A stretch of 64,000 nt of DNA, from NCBI GenBank assembly GCA_033807695.1, contig CM066301.1, positions 868,001 to 932,000 of the forward strand, written 5' to 3'. How positions within the stretch are numbered: position 1 is the stretch's first letter; every line of letters starts with the position of its first letter. Source of the stretch: Daedaleopsis sinensis. Taxonomy: Eukaryota; Basidiomycota; Agaricomycetes; Polyporales; Polyporaceae. The notes below the pieces were generated by a model. The model had not been told where the DNA came from. It saw nothing but the letters and a program-made list of their open reading frames with translations, and made no database searches. The position numbers were made by a program, and so were the translations under genes. Shown one piece after another: positions 31,710 through 41,958 of this stretch.

Positions 31710-34056
31710 ATGGACCCCCGACTACACAACTTCATTTCTGTACCTGTAGGGGCCCAGAAGCCCAGTAATATTGCCTTCTTGACCGCGCATCCCGTAGCCT
31801 GTGCGTCGATTATCGCGTTCCTCGTGCTTCTTTTCCATCGTCGTCTTTCATCATCAACCCACAAGAAGCTTCTTCCCCCCGGACCACGAGGTCTCCCGAT
31901 CGTTGGGAACCTTTTCCAGCTCTCCAACGATCTATGGTTCAAACTCACCGAGTGGAAGGAGGATTACGGTGAGCATCACGCTGCATGCTTCGCGGCTGTG
32001 AGGACCCGTGCTCAATAAACGCATCCCGTAGGCCCCATCATGTATCTCAACTTGGCCGGACAGAATGTAATCGTCCTGAACAGCCTGCAGACTGCCGCAG
32101 ATCTGCTAGCCAGGAGAGCAACCAACTACTCGTCCCGCCCCCGCTTCGTCGTCGCCTGCAACTGGCTGACGGAGGGCATGTTCTTCGTGCTGCAGGGCTA
32201 CACCGACCGGTGAGTCACCCTTAGAGCGCCGTCACCAGGACGCGAAGCTTATGGAGGGGCCACCAGCTGGCGACGGATGCGCCGCGCCGCACACGAGGGC
32301 CTGCACAGCGGCGTCGTGAAGGACTTCCAGCCCATCCAGACTCTCGAAGCCGCGCTCCTCCTCAACGACATCATCGCGACCCCGACGAAGTGGGAGGATC
32401 ATCTGACCCGGTACGATCCTCTCCTCCATCCGCTCTCTACCAGACCCCTCACCAGCTCGCCGTTCTCGTATGCAGGAACGCGGGCTCGACCGTTCTCTCT
32501 GTGACGTACGACACGCCGCCCGTCAAGAGCGTGAACGACCCGACGATGGCGCTGCTCTGCAAGCTCACGTCCAACGTCGTGCGTGCGGGCTACGTCGACG
32601 GCTTCCTCGTCGAGTTCGTGCCCTTCCTGCAGCACCTCCCCGCCGCGCTCGCCCCTTGGAAGCGCAACACGCTCGCGTCCGCGGCGCGGTTCACGACGCT
32701 GTTCGGAGGTCTCTACCAGGCGGTCAAGGCTCGCGTGGTCAGTCGTCGGCCTCGCGCCGGCTCCGCGAATGTGACAGGCAGACAGTGCTGACGTGGCTTG
32801 CGGGCGTACAGGATGAGGGCGATACGCGCCCGAGTGTCGCGGCCTATGTGGCGGAGCGACAGGTCAAGTATGACCTCAGCGACAAGGAGACCGCGTGGCT
32901 GCTGGCGACAATGTGCGTCGGTCCTGCTTCTGATCATGCATCATGCTTGTTGGTCCCCCGAGCGCTATATCTGACGCCTATTCTACGACAGCGCGGCAGC
33001 GTTCGAGACGGTCAGTCGCGTCGCTCTATGTCTATTGGTCCGGAAAAGCGTGCTCAACGACGATACAGGTCTCCGGCACGATGCAGTGGTTCATGCTTGC
33101 GATGGTGCTCTATCCGGAGGCGCAGCAGAAGGCGCAGGAGGAGCTCGACGCCGTCGTCGGCCGCGACCGCCTTCCGTCGTTCGACGACCTGGAGAGTCTG
33201 GTCTACATCCGCGCCATGGTCAAGGAAACTCTCCGATGGCACCCCGTCGGCCCCCTCGGTATGTCGCCCCTACATCGCGAGAGCGTAGCGCGCTTGTACT
33301 CACGCACGAACTCTTGTCTCTTAGGCATGCAACACAAGACCATCGAGGTGCGTAGGTAGAATGAAAACAAAATATGATATACACCTAACATCTGGTTCTC
33401 GTTCGCGCAGGATGACTACTACGGAGACTACTTCATCCCGAAGGGAAGCATCTGCATCCCTAACATCTGGTATGTGTTCGCACGCATCGGCATACCCTCT
33501 AGCTCTCATGTCGTCTGGAAGGGCGATCAACCGCGACCCAGAGCTGTGGGGCCTCGATGCCGATAGCTTCAGGCCCGAGCGACACATCGGGCCCGACGGC
33601 AAGCTGGCGCCCTCTCCCGCCGACACGAAGGAAGAAGGACACGTTACGTTCGGGTTCGGCCGCAGGTAAGCCATCGCCGACGCGCGCATTGAGCCTCTTC
33701 TGACACCGTCGTGCTGCCCCAATGGCAGGATCTGCGTGGGCCGGCACGTGGGGCGCAACTCGCTCTTCCTGAACATGGCGTGCATCCTCTGGATGTTCAA
33801 GATCAGGCCGCCGCTCGGCGCTGACGGGAGGGAGGTCGTGTGCACGGAGAAGAGCATCGACCTGGGGCTCGTCGTGTAAGTGCTCTTGTGCCACGGCGTG
33901 CCGTCGGCGTCCGCGCCTTCGTCCTGGTCCATTTTCGCTGACGAGAGCACATGCGTATGGCACAGACGTCCGCAGGAGTACGAGCACCGGTTCGCGCTGC
34001 GCTTCCCCGAGGCGTTGGCCGTGTTCGAGAGCCATAAGGAGCTCGTGGGTGCATGA
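31710..34056 (+). CDS. Cytochrome P450 monooxygenase
   Basis: Twelve exons (31710-31968, 32032-32209, 32267-32410, 32476-32737, 32812-32912, 32992-33010, 33069-33258, 33325-33347, 33411-33469, 33522-33665, 33729-33875, 33966-34056) give 538 residues. An N-terminal membrane anchor ([13 protein letters not shown]) precedes the proline hinge [13 protein letters not shown]. The K-helix ExxR is KETLRW, and the heme loop FGFGRRICVGRH holds the axial cysteine. The I-helix reads AAAFETVSG, so the usual AGxDTT is altered. Two exons are tiny (19 and 23 nt). It should be an ER-bound monooxygenase taking electrons from CPR; the substrate is unknown. Position 9.5 kb from the terpene synthase, with only the retroelement between, makes terpene oxidation a reasonable guess. 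Confidence 0.93.
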
Positions 34057-34932
34057 AGGCGGGTGACGTCTGTCATGGGATAACTCTATGGCTTGCATGC
34101 GTAGCAGGTGGTAATGGTAATAGCTTAAACATGCTCACCCTTATTCTTATTCTTGGGACCGTACATAGTCACGAAGGTTATGTCACCATTTACGTTCTAC
34201 CGTACTTCAGTAATATTGTTAATAGTCATCTGTCATCTGTCGTTCAAGCTTCCCTATTTGTGCCTGCTGGAGTGCATACAATACACATACGTACTACTTA
34301 TGTATCTTTCTATCAATAATTCGCAAGCGCCGACTTTGACGATTTACGGCCATGTCTGGCCTGTGAAGTACTTTCAGACTGTGACTCACCTAGGCCTCTC
34401 TCGAGTCTCGATTGTGGTACAAGCTGGTACGAGTGAGAACATGCCGTTATGCCGCATAAACGGCCATCGTGGTGACGCGGGACAATCTCTGGTAAACCCT
34501 GCGTGAGCTTTGACTTACTAGAACCATTCGCTCAACCTCGACTTCCCACGTCGTGGCATTACTGAACAAGACACAGCTTATCACGGCTGGGCCCATGTGC
34601 AGATGGAGCGACGACCGCTCAGAAGGCCCGAACGGGACACTTCGGCCGTTCTATAGCACCTTCGCGCTACGTGTTCTACAGGAACGGGGCGGGATGCCCG
34701 TGATGCGGACGCTTCGAACAGCCTCGCGCCGCCCTGCTCGAAGGACGGTTCGCCGTCATGAGACTCGTGAAACTCTTCTGGGCATGGCTGAGCGGGTCTG
34801 CGAGAGCGTCCTGTGACCACAGCATGGCCGTCCGGGCGAAGCGGCACTAGTTTGAATTTGTGTGTTCACAAGCGCAACGAAGCGCAAGCCCGACGCCGCT
34901 GCGTCCGGCGACTCACAGCAGTCGTAAAGTCG
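34057..34932. other. Intergenic between P450 and cerato-platanin
   Basis: AT-rich P450 3' flank to about 34330, then GC-rich sequence with short frames without motifs. Confidence 0.4.
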
Positions 34933-34939
34933 TATAAAA
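34933..34939 (+). promoter_or_regulatory. TATA box of the cerato-platanin gene
   Basis: TATAAAA, 117 bases before the ATG, followed by a C-rich leader typical of highly expressed fungal genes. Confidence 0.65.
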
Positions 34940-35055
34940 GAGTCCGGGCGGAGGCCACACAGTCCTCAGCAGTGCACTCCACTACCACTCGTCTTCCGCC
35001 CACCCGCACCGACACCCTCTTCACGAGCCTCACGATCCCACGACACATTCGCACC

Positions 35056-35475
35056 ATGCAGTTCAAGGCCTTCACCCTCGCCGCTCTCGCGCTCCTCGCC
35101 GCCCCCGCGCTCGGCATCACGGTCTCGTACGACCAGTCCTACGACCAGGGCTCCACGAGCCTCGCGAACGTCGCCTGCTCAGACGGGGAGAACGGGCTGC
35201 TCACCAAGGGCTTCTCCACCTTCGACTCGCTCCCACACTTCCCGAACATCGGAGGCGCGGCCGCCGTGGGCGGCTGGGACTCGGACGCCTGCGGGACGTG
35301 CTGGCAGCTGACGTACAAGGGCAAGAGCATCAACGTGCTCGCGGTCGACCACACCGACGAGGGCTTCAACATCGCGATGGAGGCGATGAACACCCTCACG
35401 GGCGGCCTCGCGGGGCAGCTCGGAAGGATTGACGCGACGGCGACCCAGGTGTCTGCTTCTGCGTGCGGCTTGTGA
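35056..35475 (+). CDS. Cerato-platanin family secreted protein
   Basis: Single exon, 139 residues. The first 20 (MQFKAFTLAALALLAAPALG) are a clear signal peptide; the mature part is about 119 residues. It starts ITVSYDQSYDQGSTSL, matching the family's conserved N-terminal strand, and has the four cysteines (in VACSDG, DACGTCW and SACGL) that form the two disulfides of the double-psi beta-barrel-like fold. Cerato-platanins are expansin-like cell-wall proteins that bind chitin oligomers and self-assemble at surfaces; some elicit plant defence. No intron, a strong TATA box and C-ending codons point to high expression. Not obviously tied to its neighbours. Confidence 0.95.
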   Translation: MQFKAFTLAALALLAAPALGITVSYDQSYDQGSTSLANVACSDGENGLLTKGFSTFDSLPHFPNIGGAAAVGGWDSDACGTCWQLTYKGKSINVLAVDHTDEGFNIAMEAMNTLTGGLAGQLGRIDATATQVSASACGL

Positions 35476-36510
35476 AGTGAGTTCTGGATCCTATCTCCTT
35501 GGTCGTCGCGGGGCTGATGGTGCTTCCAATAGCGAGTTCACGACGCAAGTTGCACGTTTTCGGTTTGGGATCATGGGATGATGATACACGAACACTTACG
35601 GACTCATGGACTTTTTGCACGGACTCCTCCTAATAGTATTCTCGCCATCGCGCGCGACATCATGACTTGATTCCTTCGAACATCTTTCAGAACATCGATT
35701 TACACTCTGTCAAGGCCTTAAGAGTCCCGTCTGAATCGCTGTGTACGACTCAATAAGCTTTTCGAGCGCATCGAATTTCGTAGTATAACGTACCGCAGCT
35801 TATTCAGGCATCAGCAACCCAAAAGAGCTTGTCGTGTCAAGGAGCTGGAGTTGGCCCGATGAGCTCATGTGGATTGATCCTTCTCTCCGGGAAATTGAAC
35901 ACTGATTTGACAGCCCATCTGAGGGTATTGCAGGCCAGGTCATGCCTCCAGCTTTCAAGTTCGAAACGTCTGTCGTGGCAGTAGGGTTGCAATGAAGATC
36001 CAAGGTTATTGCCGAGTCTACAGCAAAGTTTTTCCACAGGCTAGATGCTTCATAGCAGTCAGATGCGCCAAGATCAAGTAGGCTGAGCGGGATGCTGGTG
36101 GTTGGGAATAGAGAAGAAATTGATCTAACTTACCTACAACAGGCTACGCATGAGCGCTTGTGGCATGTACCAACCTTGTCAAAACCTTGTTTGCGTCTAC
36201 CATGTTTAACCGCTGTTAGACTGGTTCGAACTCGATGTGCTTCACTCATCTGCTGCGGCTAAAATTACCCTCCTCCCCCTGCTCCATCTATTATTTTTTC
36301 AAGTCCTGCGCGTAGCCTTGCGAACTGCGGCTCCTCTCCTTCATCGCCGACGCGGTTTACACCCGGCACATACTGACTGTAGGCCGCGAGGATTACCACC
36401 TGCAAGACAGTTAAGCATACCCGCTTGGCCACTGGAGCCACTCTCCATGTTCACCTCCACTATACGAACCTTCTGGCGAGAAGATGAAGCGATTCGGCGA
36501 CTTCGCGCTG
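35476..36510. other. Intergenic, nothing recognised
   Basis: 3' flank of the cerato-platanin gene and unassigned sequence. Frames are short. Confidence 0.4.
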
Positions 36511-36780
36511 CATGTCTAGACAGTACTGGCCTGTGAGGTTCTGCAAACGAAGCTACGAGACTTCAAGACGCCGTGGGCGGCGAGTAACAACCGGTACGCT
36601 GTATTCGGGGAGCAAGACTACTCTCCTGTAACTCTTGAGGGCGAGACCTGTTTGCGGAAGTTGCTCTTCACCGACCAGTCAACCCAGGAGGACCCTCATC
36701 AACGACTCGCGTCTCGAGGACGTCTTTCTCGCAGTTCATCGACTTTGCTAACTGCTATAATGTCCTCCACCCTCACCTGT
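36511..36780 (+). pseudogene. Short coding-like remnant of unknown family
   Basis: One frame reads VLQTKLRDFKTPWAASNNRY and goes on through GETCLRKLLFTDQSTQEDP before losing coherence. The residue pattern is protein-like, but no start, splice context or family is visible. Probably debris of a decayed gene. Confidence 0.25.
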
Positions 36781-37854
36781 GAACTCTACGTCTTAGTGAC
36801 GTCTCGGGGGCATGGTCCTGGCTCTTTTCATTCCCACTGGCAGGAGGGTTGCGCGCGCCCCCTCTAGCTTCGTTCGGGCCCCAGCCCCCGCCATTCGTCG
36901 TATGCGGACGTGTCAGAAATTGGTCGCCAGCGGCTGGAACTCAGGCCTGCAGATTCACGCACGGCACTGCACGCAAGGATGACGACGCTCACGCTGCATC
37001 TGAATGTCGACGCAAAACTCGAGGGCTAGCGGAAATGGCATCGGTCCCGGTGGTCTCTCTCAGTGGCAATGGCCCTCCTCAATTGCTCGAGAGGGGGTAT
37101 AGCAGAGGTTCGGACGGTTACATTTCTCTCAAAAGTTGCACAACGTTGCCAAACGTGAACGACGATGGGCCGACCAACGCAATAACCGCAGCACCTCAGC
37201 GGAACCAGCCGAGTGGCCGTCTGCGTCTTGGACCCCTTTTCAAGTTCGGTTCTCGCTTCTCACTCTCCGATCGCGCATCGTGTCGTCTAGCCAAGACACG
37301 CCCAACTGCACTCCAGAGGCCGACGTGCTGCGCCCTGTTCGCCCTCTGTCTCCACCACGTTCCTCCACCTCTCCGCCCGATCCTCTGGGCGCTCCGACCG
37401 TAGTTGCCGGTCTAACGCAACACCTCATCTCGTCGACGACTCTGAATTCAATATTCTTCAAGCGACACGCCGGGGACTTCTGACATCGGCTACCACACCT
37501 AGCACATGCGTCCATCAGCATCGGACTGTGCAGGTCCCATTGACTTAGACAGCATCACTCTAAACGCGCCGACGTGCCAGCAGTAGTTGACTGCGCACAT
37601 TAAGTATAATGTCTCTGACCTGTCGGCGAATGCTCTGTGGTTTAAATTCGGAAGCAACGCCTGCCTCGATCTTGAATGGGGCACGGTGTACACACCCCGT
37701 TGCGCAGCTTCCGAACCATTGCTAGATATTCAGTGCATAGGTACGGCGCACCGCGCACTGCAGTGCCACATCTCTTCGCAGAGGCACACGAAGTCAATGC
37801 GCTAAGTATGGCACGCCGGCTTCTGACAACCTGTTTCAACCAGAAGGCTAGAGG
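36781..37854. other. Intergenic, nothing firm
   Basis: The open frame 36849-37403 has no motif and a low-complexity Pro/Arg composition. Not called. Confidence 0.4.
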
Positions 37855-37860
37855 TATAAA
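37855..37860 (+). promoter_or_regulatory. TATA box of the decapeptide-repeat gene
   Basis: TATAAA 96 bases before the ATG, with a CT-rich leader after it. Confidence 0.6.
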
Positions 37861-37955
37861 ACCTTCACCAAAGTGCATGGTATCCTCAGATCCCCTTCAT
37901 CATCTTCCCTCCTAGACCACCGAGACAACAGCTCTACTTTGACTTTGTCATTTTG

Positions 37956-38638
37956 ATGCTTCCCACCTTTATTCTCTTCTCTGTGCTCTTCAGCGCAGGC
38001 AAGTGTGAGCTCTCGCATTTCGTGCCGTCTTAAATTGCTGATTCTCTCTTCTGTCAGGCCTTGCTGTCCCGCTCAAAGGCGCACTACCCGCTACGCTGAA
38101 CACCTCTTACCCCTCGCCGAACCCCGATGCCAGAACGAGCCTGATCACCGAGACGGTCGTCGTGACGAGCCTGTTCACCGAGACGGACATCTTCACGGAC
38201 CTGCACACCGAGACAGACATCTTCACGAGCCTGCACACGGAGACCGACATCTTCACGAGCCTGCACACGGAGGCCAACTTAACCGCGGACGTGCGCACCA
38301 CGACCGAGCTCGTCGCGGACGTGCAGACCACGACGGAGGTCTTCACCGAGTTCATCACGCACGGGAGCACCGTCCTCACGCGCGTCGTCACCGAGCCCAC
38401 CGGGATCACCCACCTGTTCACCGTGCCGACGGTCGTCGTCGAGAACATCCGCACGGTGCAGACGGTCGTTACTAGCCTCCGTACGGCACCGACGATCGTG
38501 ACGAGCCTCCGCACGGCGCCGACCATTGTCACTAGCCTGCGCACCGCCCCGACGATTGTGACGAGCCTGTTCACCGTGCCCACCGTCGTCACCAAGGTGT
38601 TCACGTCCGACCCAACCGTCGTGACAAGGGTCGCCTGA
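37956..38638 (+). CDS. Secreted protein made of about 16 decapeptide repeats
   Basis: Two exons, 37956-38004 and 38058-38638 (GTGAGC donor), give 209 residues. A GC-AG intron starting at 37999 would also keep frame and give 207. The N-terminus MLPTFILFSVLFSAG is a signal peptide. After a short linker the rest is a tandem array with a 10-residue period (some units 11), each starting hydrophobic-x-T, for example LHTETDIFTS and LRTAPTIVTS. The array is rich in Thr, Val and Ile and has no cysteine. The regular hydrophobic spacing suggests a beta-rich, perhaps solenoid or cell-wall protein; I know of no named family. The opposite strand is also open here, but only the plus strand has a TATA box, signal peptide and intron. 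Confidence 0.75.
38162..38634 (+). repeat. 30-nt coding tandem repeat
   Basis: Underlies the decapeptide array. Adjacent units that encode the same peptide differ mostly at third codon positions. Confidence 0.85.
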
Positions 38639-39117
38639 GCGAAGTCGAAGCTCCGGAGAACGACATTGCGTCGGTCACAGCTTGGATCAAGGTGAGTCAG
38701 GATCATCTCTTTTGGTGTCCCTGCCAGTTCACCTTCAAGGAGGTGTACAGAGTTTACTACGGGGGATATGGACCACAAGTCCCCCTGTACATTATGTGCA
38801 CTGCCATGGACAAGAGAACCTTCAGTTCGTGTATCGAATTCGCAGTTGGAATTTGATTTGTTGGACTTGTTGGCGATTGCTACTGGCACTTAAGCGCAGG
38901 AGGTTTTCTAGGGCATTACTGGCCTTCGTGCGAAGATACTGAAGCTTCCAACAGCACCACATGTAACCGTTCACCCAATAGTTGAGGGCATGTTATCAAC
39001 TGGTCACACGCTTGTGCTCAGGCCGAGCAGAATTGCGTCATACTTATACTGACTCCGAACTGCATGCCATCCGGACCAGGTCAAAGAAACGCCATTACTT
39101 GACGAAAGCTCCAAAAT
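38639..39117. other. Intergenic between repeat protein and reductase B
   Basis: No gene. The segment just after 38638 keeps a GTGAGTCAGG donor-like site at 38693, so the transcript may have a 3' UTR intron. Confidence 0.4.
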
Positions 39118-40392
39118 ATGTCTGGAGGCTACACTGTCACAGTCATCGGAGGCACTGGTAGGCTGGGTGCGTCGTTCAATGAACTCTCCGCCGATAGAAG
39201 CTGACGGCACTTCACGATGGAAACGCAGGGCAAGAGATCACCAAGATCCTCCTCTCCGAGTATGGCGCCTCGTTCTCCACCCGCATAACGACCCGCGACC
39301 CCACCTCCGCGAAGGCGCAAGAGCTGGCATCGAACGGGGCCGAAGTGTACCAGCTCGACTTAGAGAATCTAGAACAGTCGATCGCTCCAGCAATTCAGGG
39401 TGTAGATGTGGTCGTGAACGCCCTCCCGAGCGCGACCACGCCAAAGGTGATCAAGCAGCAGATACAGGCTGCCTCCATCAAGGGCGGGGCGAAAGTATAC
39501 TTCCTGAGCGAGTTCGGGGTGTGGGTATCGGATCCTCGCCCGCTTGTCTGCGTAAGATACCGGGATGCTAACGCAGAGGCGCACCGCAGGGACCATCGAC
39601 AGAATGACTTCCCAGGATACGATCACCACGAGTGGGAAGTGAAGCGAGAGCTCGCGGCCGCAGCACGCCAGCTGGCTGGCGAAAAGACGAAGGTCATCGC
39701 GATGTATACCGGTCTATTTCTCGACGGCGTTTTCAGGGTGAGTGTTATTAGTGGTGCCGTCCGCCACCGATCATCACACTCACTGCATCACCGTTGATAG
39801 CCCCCCAGTGCGTTCTCGAGCAGTCCGTAATTTCCGTCAAGATTGCTGACCTACTCTACGCCCGCGCGGTTCTGCAGTCGGCTTCGACATCGAGCGCAAC
39901 AAGCTGGGTTGTGTCGGTCCGCCGACTGCGCGGGTCGCGTTCACCTCGACCGCGGACATCGGCCGGGCGGTCGCGCGCCTTGCGCTCCTCGGGCTGGACC
40001 CAGAGACCGCTGCCCAGGTACCCGACGACGCGCGGGTCGCGGGATGTATTGCGAGCTACGACGACGTGCGCGAGCTCGTTGCGAAGGTCAAGGGGCTGGA
40101 CAGGGACGCTGTTGTGGTCGCGAGCGAGGACTTGGGTCAGCTGAAGGCCAGGCTGCGGGATGGCAATGGAAGCGTGCTCGAGTATATCCGGTGCGTATGC
40201 AGAATTTCAGGCCTAATGTTTGCGTGAGTATTGTTCATTGACGTGAGCACATATGGACACAGGGTGCTCATGGGCGAAGGTAAACTGGACTTCAAGGATG
40301 AATTGATCAATGAGCTGGTGAATCCCGGAGAGACACTTTGGAAATGGAAGACCGCAGAAGATCAGCTACGACCGCAGTGTCAATATATATGA
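39118..40392 (+). CDS. NmrA-like NAD(P)-binding reductase B
   Basis: Six exons (39118-39166, 39229-39520, 39590-39737, 39801-39807, 39878-40190, 40263-40392) encode 312 residues. The nucleotide-binding loop is VTVIGGTGRLG; VDVVVNALPS, KVYFLSEFGV and DHRQNDFPGYDHHEWEVK align closely with paralog A at 5217-6436. Exon 4 is a 7-nt microexon (CCCCCCA) at the same place and phase as in A. The C-terminus LVNPGETLWKWKTAEDQL matches A's LVNPAQSLWKWKTVEEQI. The role is likely reduction or redox sensing with NADPH in the cytosol. The two paralogs lie 34 kb apart and bracket the terpene synthase and P450. Confidence 0.9.
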
Positions 40393-40548
40393 AGAATATT
40401 CGAGGCTCAGCCCGACAGTAGTCACAACTGATCATCTGTCGCACTGAAGAGTACAAGCGAAGCAAAATAGCTAGTACAGTGTCACAGGTCATAGCTTTTC
40501 CAAGATCGATCTTAGCGCAAAAAATACCTGACTTTCAGAGTCCATCCA

Positions 40549-41560
40549 TCAAACCACGCTACGAGCAGCAATAAGCTTACGCCCCAACAGCTCCATCCGT
40601 TGACCGGGCGGGGTCAAAAGAAACTCCATGTCCTTCTCTAGATCGTCATACAACTTCGTCCACCGCCACACCGTCCCGTCTTTATTCAGGTAGCCTGGAA
40701 CTACGCACTTGTCCCGCTTCGCAGGATCGGGACGGTACACGAGGCCCCAGTTCATGCGCTTCAGCGCGTAGTCGATCTGCAGTTTCTGGCAATCCTCGCA
40801 CGGGGGTACCGTCGTCTCGGGGTCGCCGAACGTCTTGCACATCGGGTAGATCTCGGACTTCAACACCATGTCGTCCATCCCCTTGAATACTACCATCATC
40901 AGGCCGACAAACGAGGTGTTCCCGGCCTCCTCCTCGTGCAGCACCTCCCGGAGGCCGGCAGACGAGTCCCAGAGGTCCTGGAAGTCTGGGTTCTGGGCAA
41001 CGAGCTCTTCGAGGGTCATGAACTCGGGTCTGCCAAGCCTGAACGCGCGCGCGGGGTCGATGTCCATCATCGCGGTGTCGAGCAAGGGCGCGGCGTGCTC
41101 GCTGTAGTAGAGGGGAAGGGAGAGGACAGGGTTGCCGCCCTTAGAGAAGAGGCCTTCGGAGCCCCCCTCGAAGAGAATCCGGGCGTGTACGTAGTTGTTG
41201 AGGGAGAGGCGGTGAGCCTCGAGGAAGTCGCGGAGGAGCGCAAGAGCGGCCATCCGCCTTGCGTTCCGCCTGCGCTCTTCATCCGATACATTCGGGTCGA
41301 AGGCAGGCTGGAGGTTTTTGTTGTGGAACTGGCAGATTTGTCTGTATGAAAGTGCAGTTTGAACGGTAGATGTGAGCTCAGTTCGAGTCGTGAGTAGTAG
41401 GAACGGCGACATACTTGTGTATTCGCCACGCTGCACGCTGGCATGCCTCACTGCAGTACATGGCGGTCATACATCCGGTACATCTTCGGAATCGTTTGCC
41501 TTTGGGAGCCTTTTTGCACTGTTTGCTGTTGTCGCATGATGTCGGGCTGAGGTTTAAACT
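40549..41560 (-). CDS. MYND-type zinc-finger protein 1
   Basis: The long last exon (41341-40549) reads on the minus strand. An intron at 41342-41414 joins it to an exon carrying the MYND finger, CTGCMTAMYCSEACQRAAW...HK followed by QIC, so the distal HxxxC pair is completed across the intron as in paralog 2. The body has family-like stretches FEGGSEGLFSKGGNPVL and VYRPDPAKR. The 5' end is unresolved: no in-frame ATG precedes the finger, and the cysteine expected first in its CxxC pair aligns with serine (SKQC). An acceptor near 41549 suggests one or more further upstream exons in the CAGG-rich stretch. MYND fingers bind proline-rich partner proteins; the specific role is unknown. Confidence 0.75.
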
Positions 41561-41599
41561 CGACCATCACCGGAACTCATCAGGAAAATGACATGTGTA

Positions 41600-41760
41600 C
41601 CTGCGGCACCTGGGCAGGTTCATCAGGCTCTCCAGGACGCTCAGGTCTTCGACCTGGTAGGTGAAGTGGGTTTAACTGGTAGGCACATTACCTACCTGCC
41701 CAGGCTGCTCAGGCTCGCATAGAATCTCGCTCAGCACTCCTCCAGGTACACCTTAACACG
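41600..41760. repeat. CAGG/CCTG-dense island
   Basis: The words CAGG or CCTG recur every 8-15 bases, including a CAGGTC-TTC-GACCTG hairpin at about 41640. On the minus strand one frame gives Pro/Glu-rich text (PGEPDEPAQVPQ) between plausible splice sites, perhaps an exon of MYND gene 1. A smaller similar patch is at 42890-42955. Confidence 0.55.
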
Positions 41761-41958
41761 TCACACAACGGATATAGATATGGTAAATAGTCATTTCATT
41801 AATCGGACCGTACATGAGGTACTACGACAGTAAAGAGCGTGATGTAACAACATGGGGTGATGGGTGACGATCTACAGACTCGGAGACATCACCTCCAACA
41901 CCAACCAACAGACATGCTCACTAGTATCCTTGAGTAAGTGACTCAAATGCCGAAACGT

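Noticed and set aside
36849..37403. 184-codon plus-strand frame
   Set aside because: Low-complexity Pro/Arg/Ala composition without family resemblance or promoter.
38162..38634. Regular repeats as a CRISPR array
   Set aside because: The repeats are coding, contiguous without spacers, and the genome is eukaryotic.
38107..38889. 260-codon minus-strand open frame over the decapeptide-repeat gene
   Set aside because: It is the antisense reflection of a 30-nt coding repeat, which keeps several frames open. Only the plus strand has a TATA box, a signal peptide and an intron.
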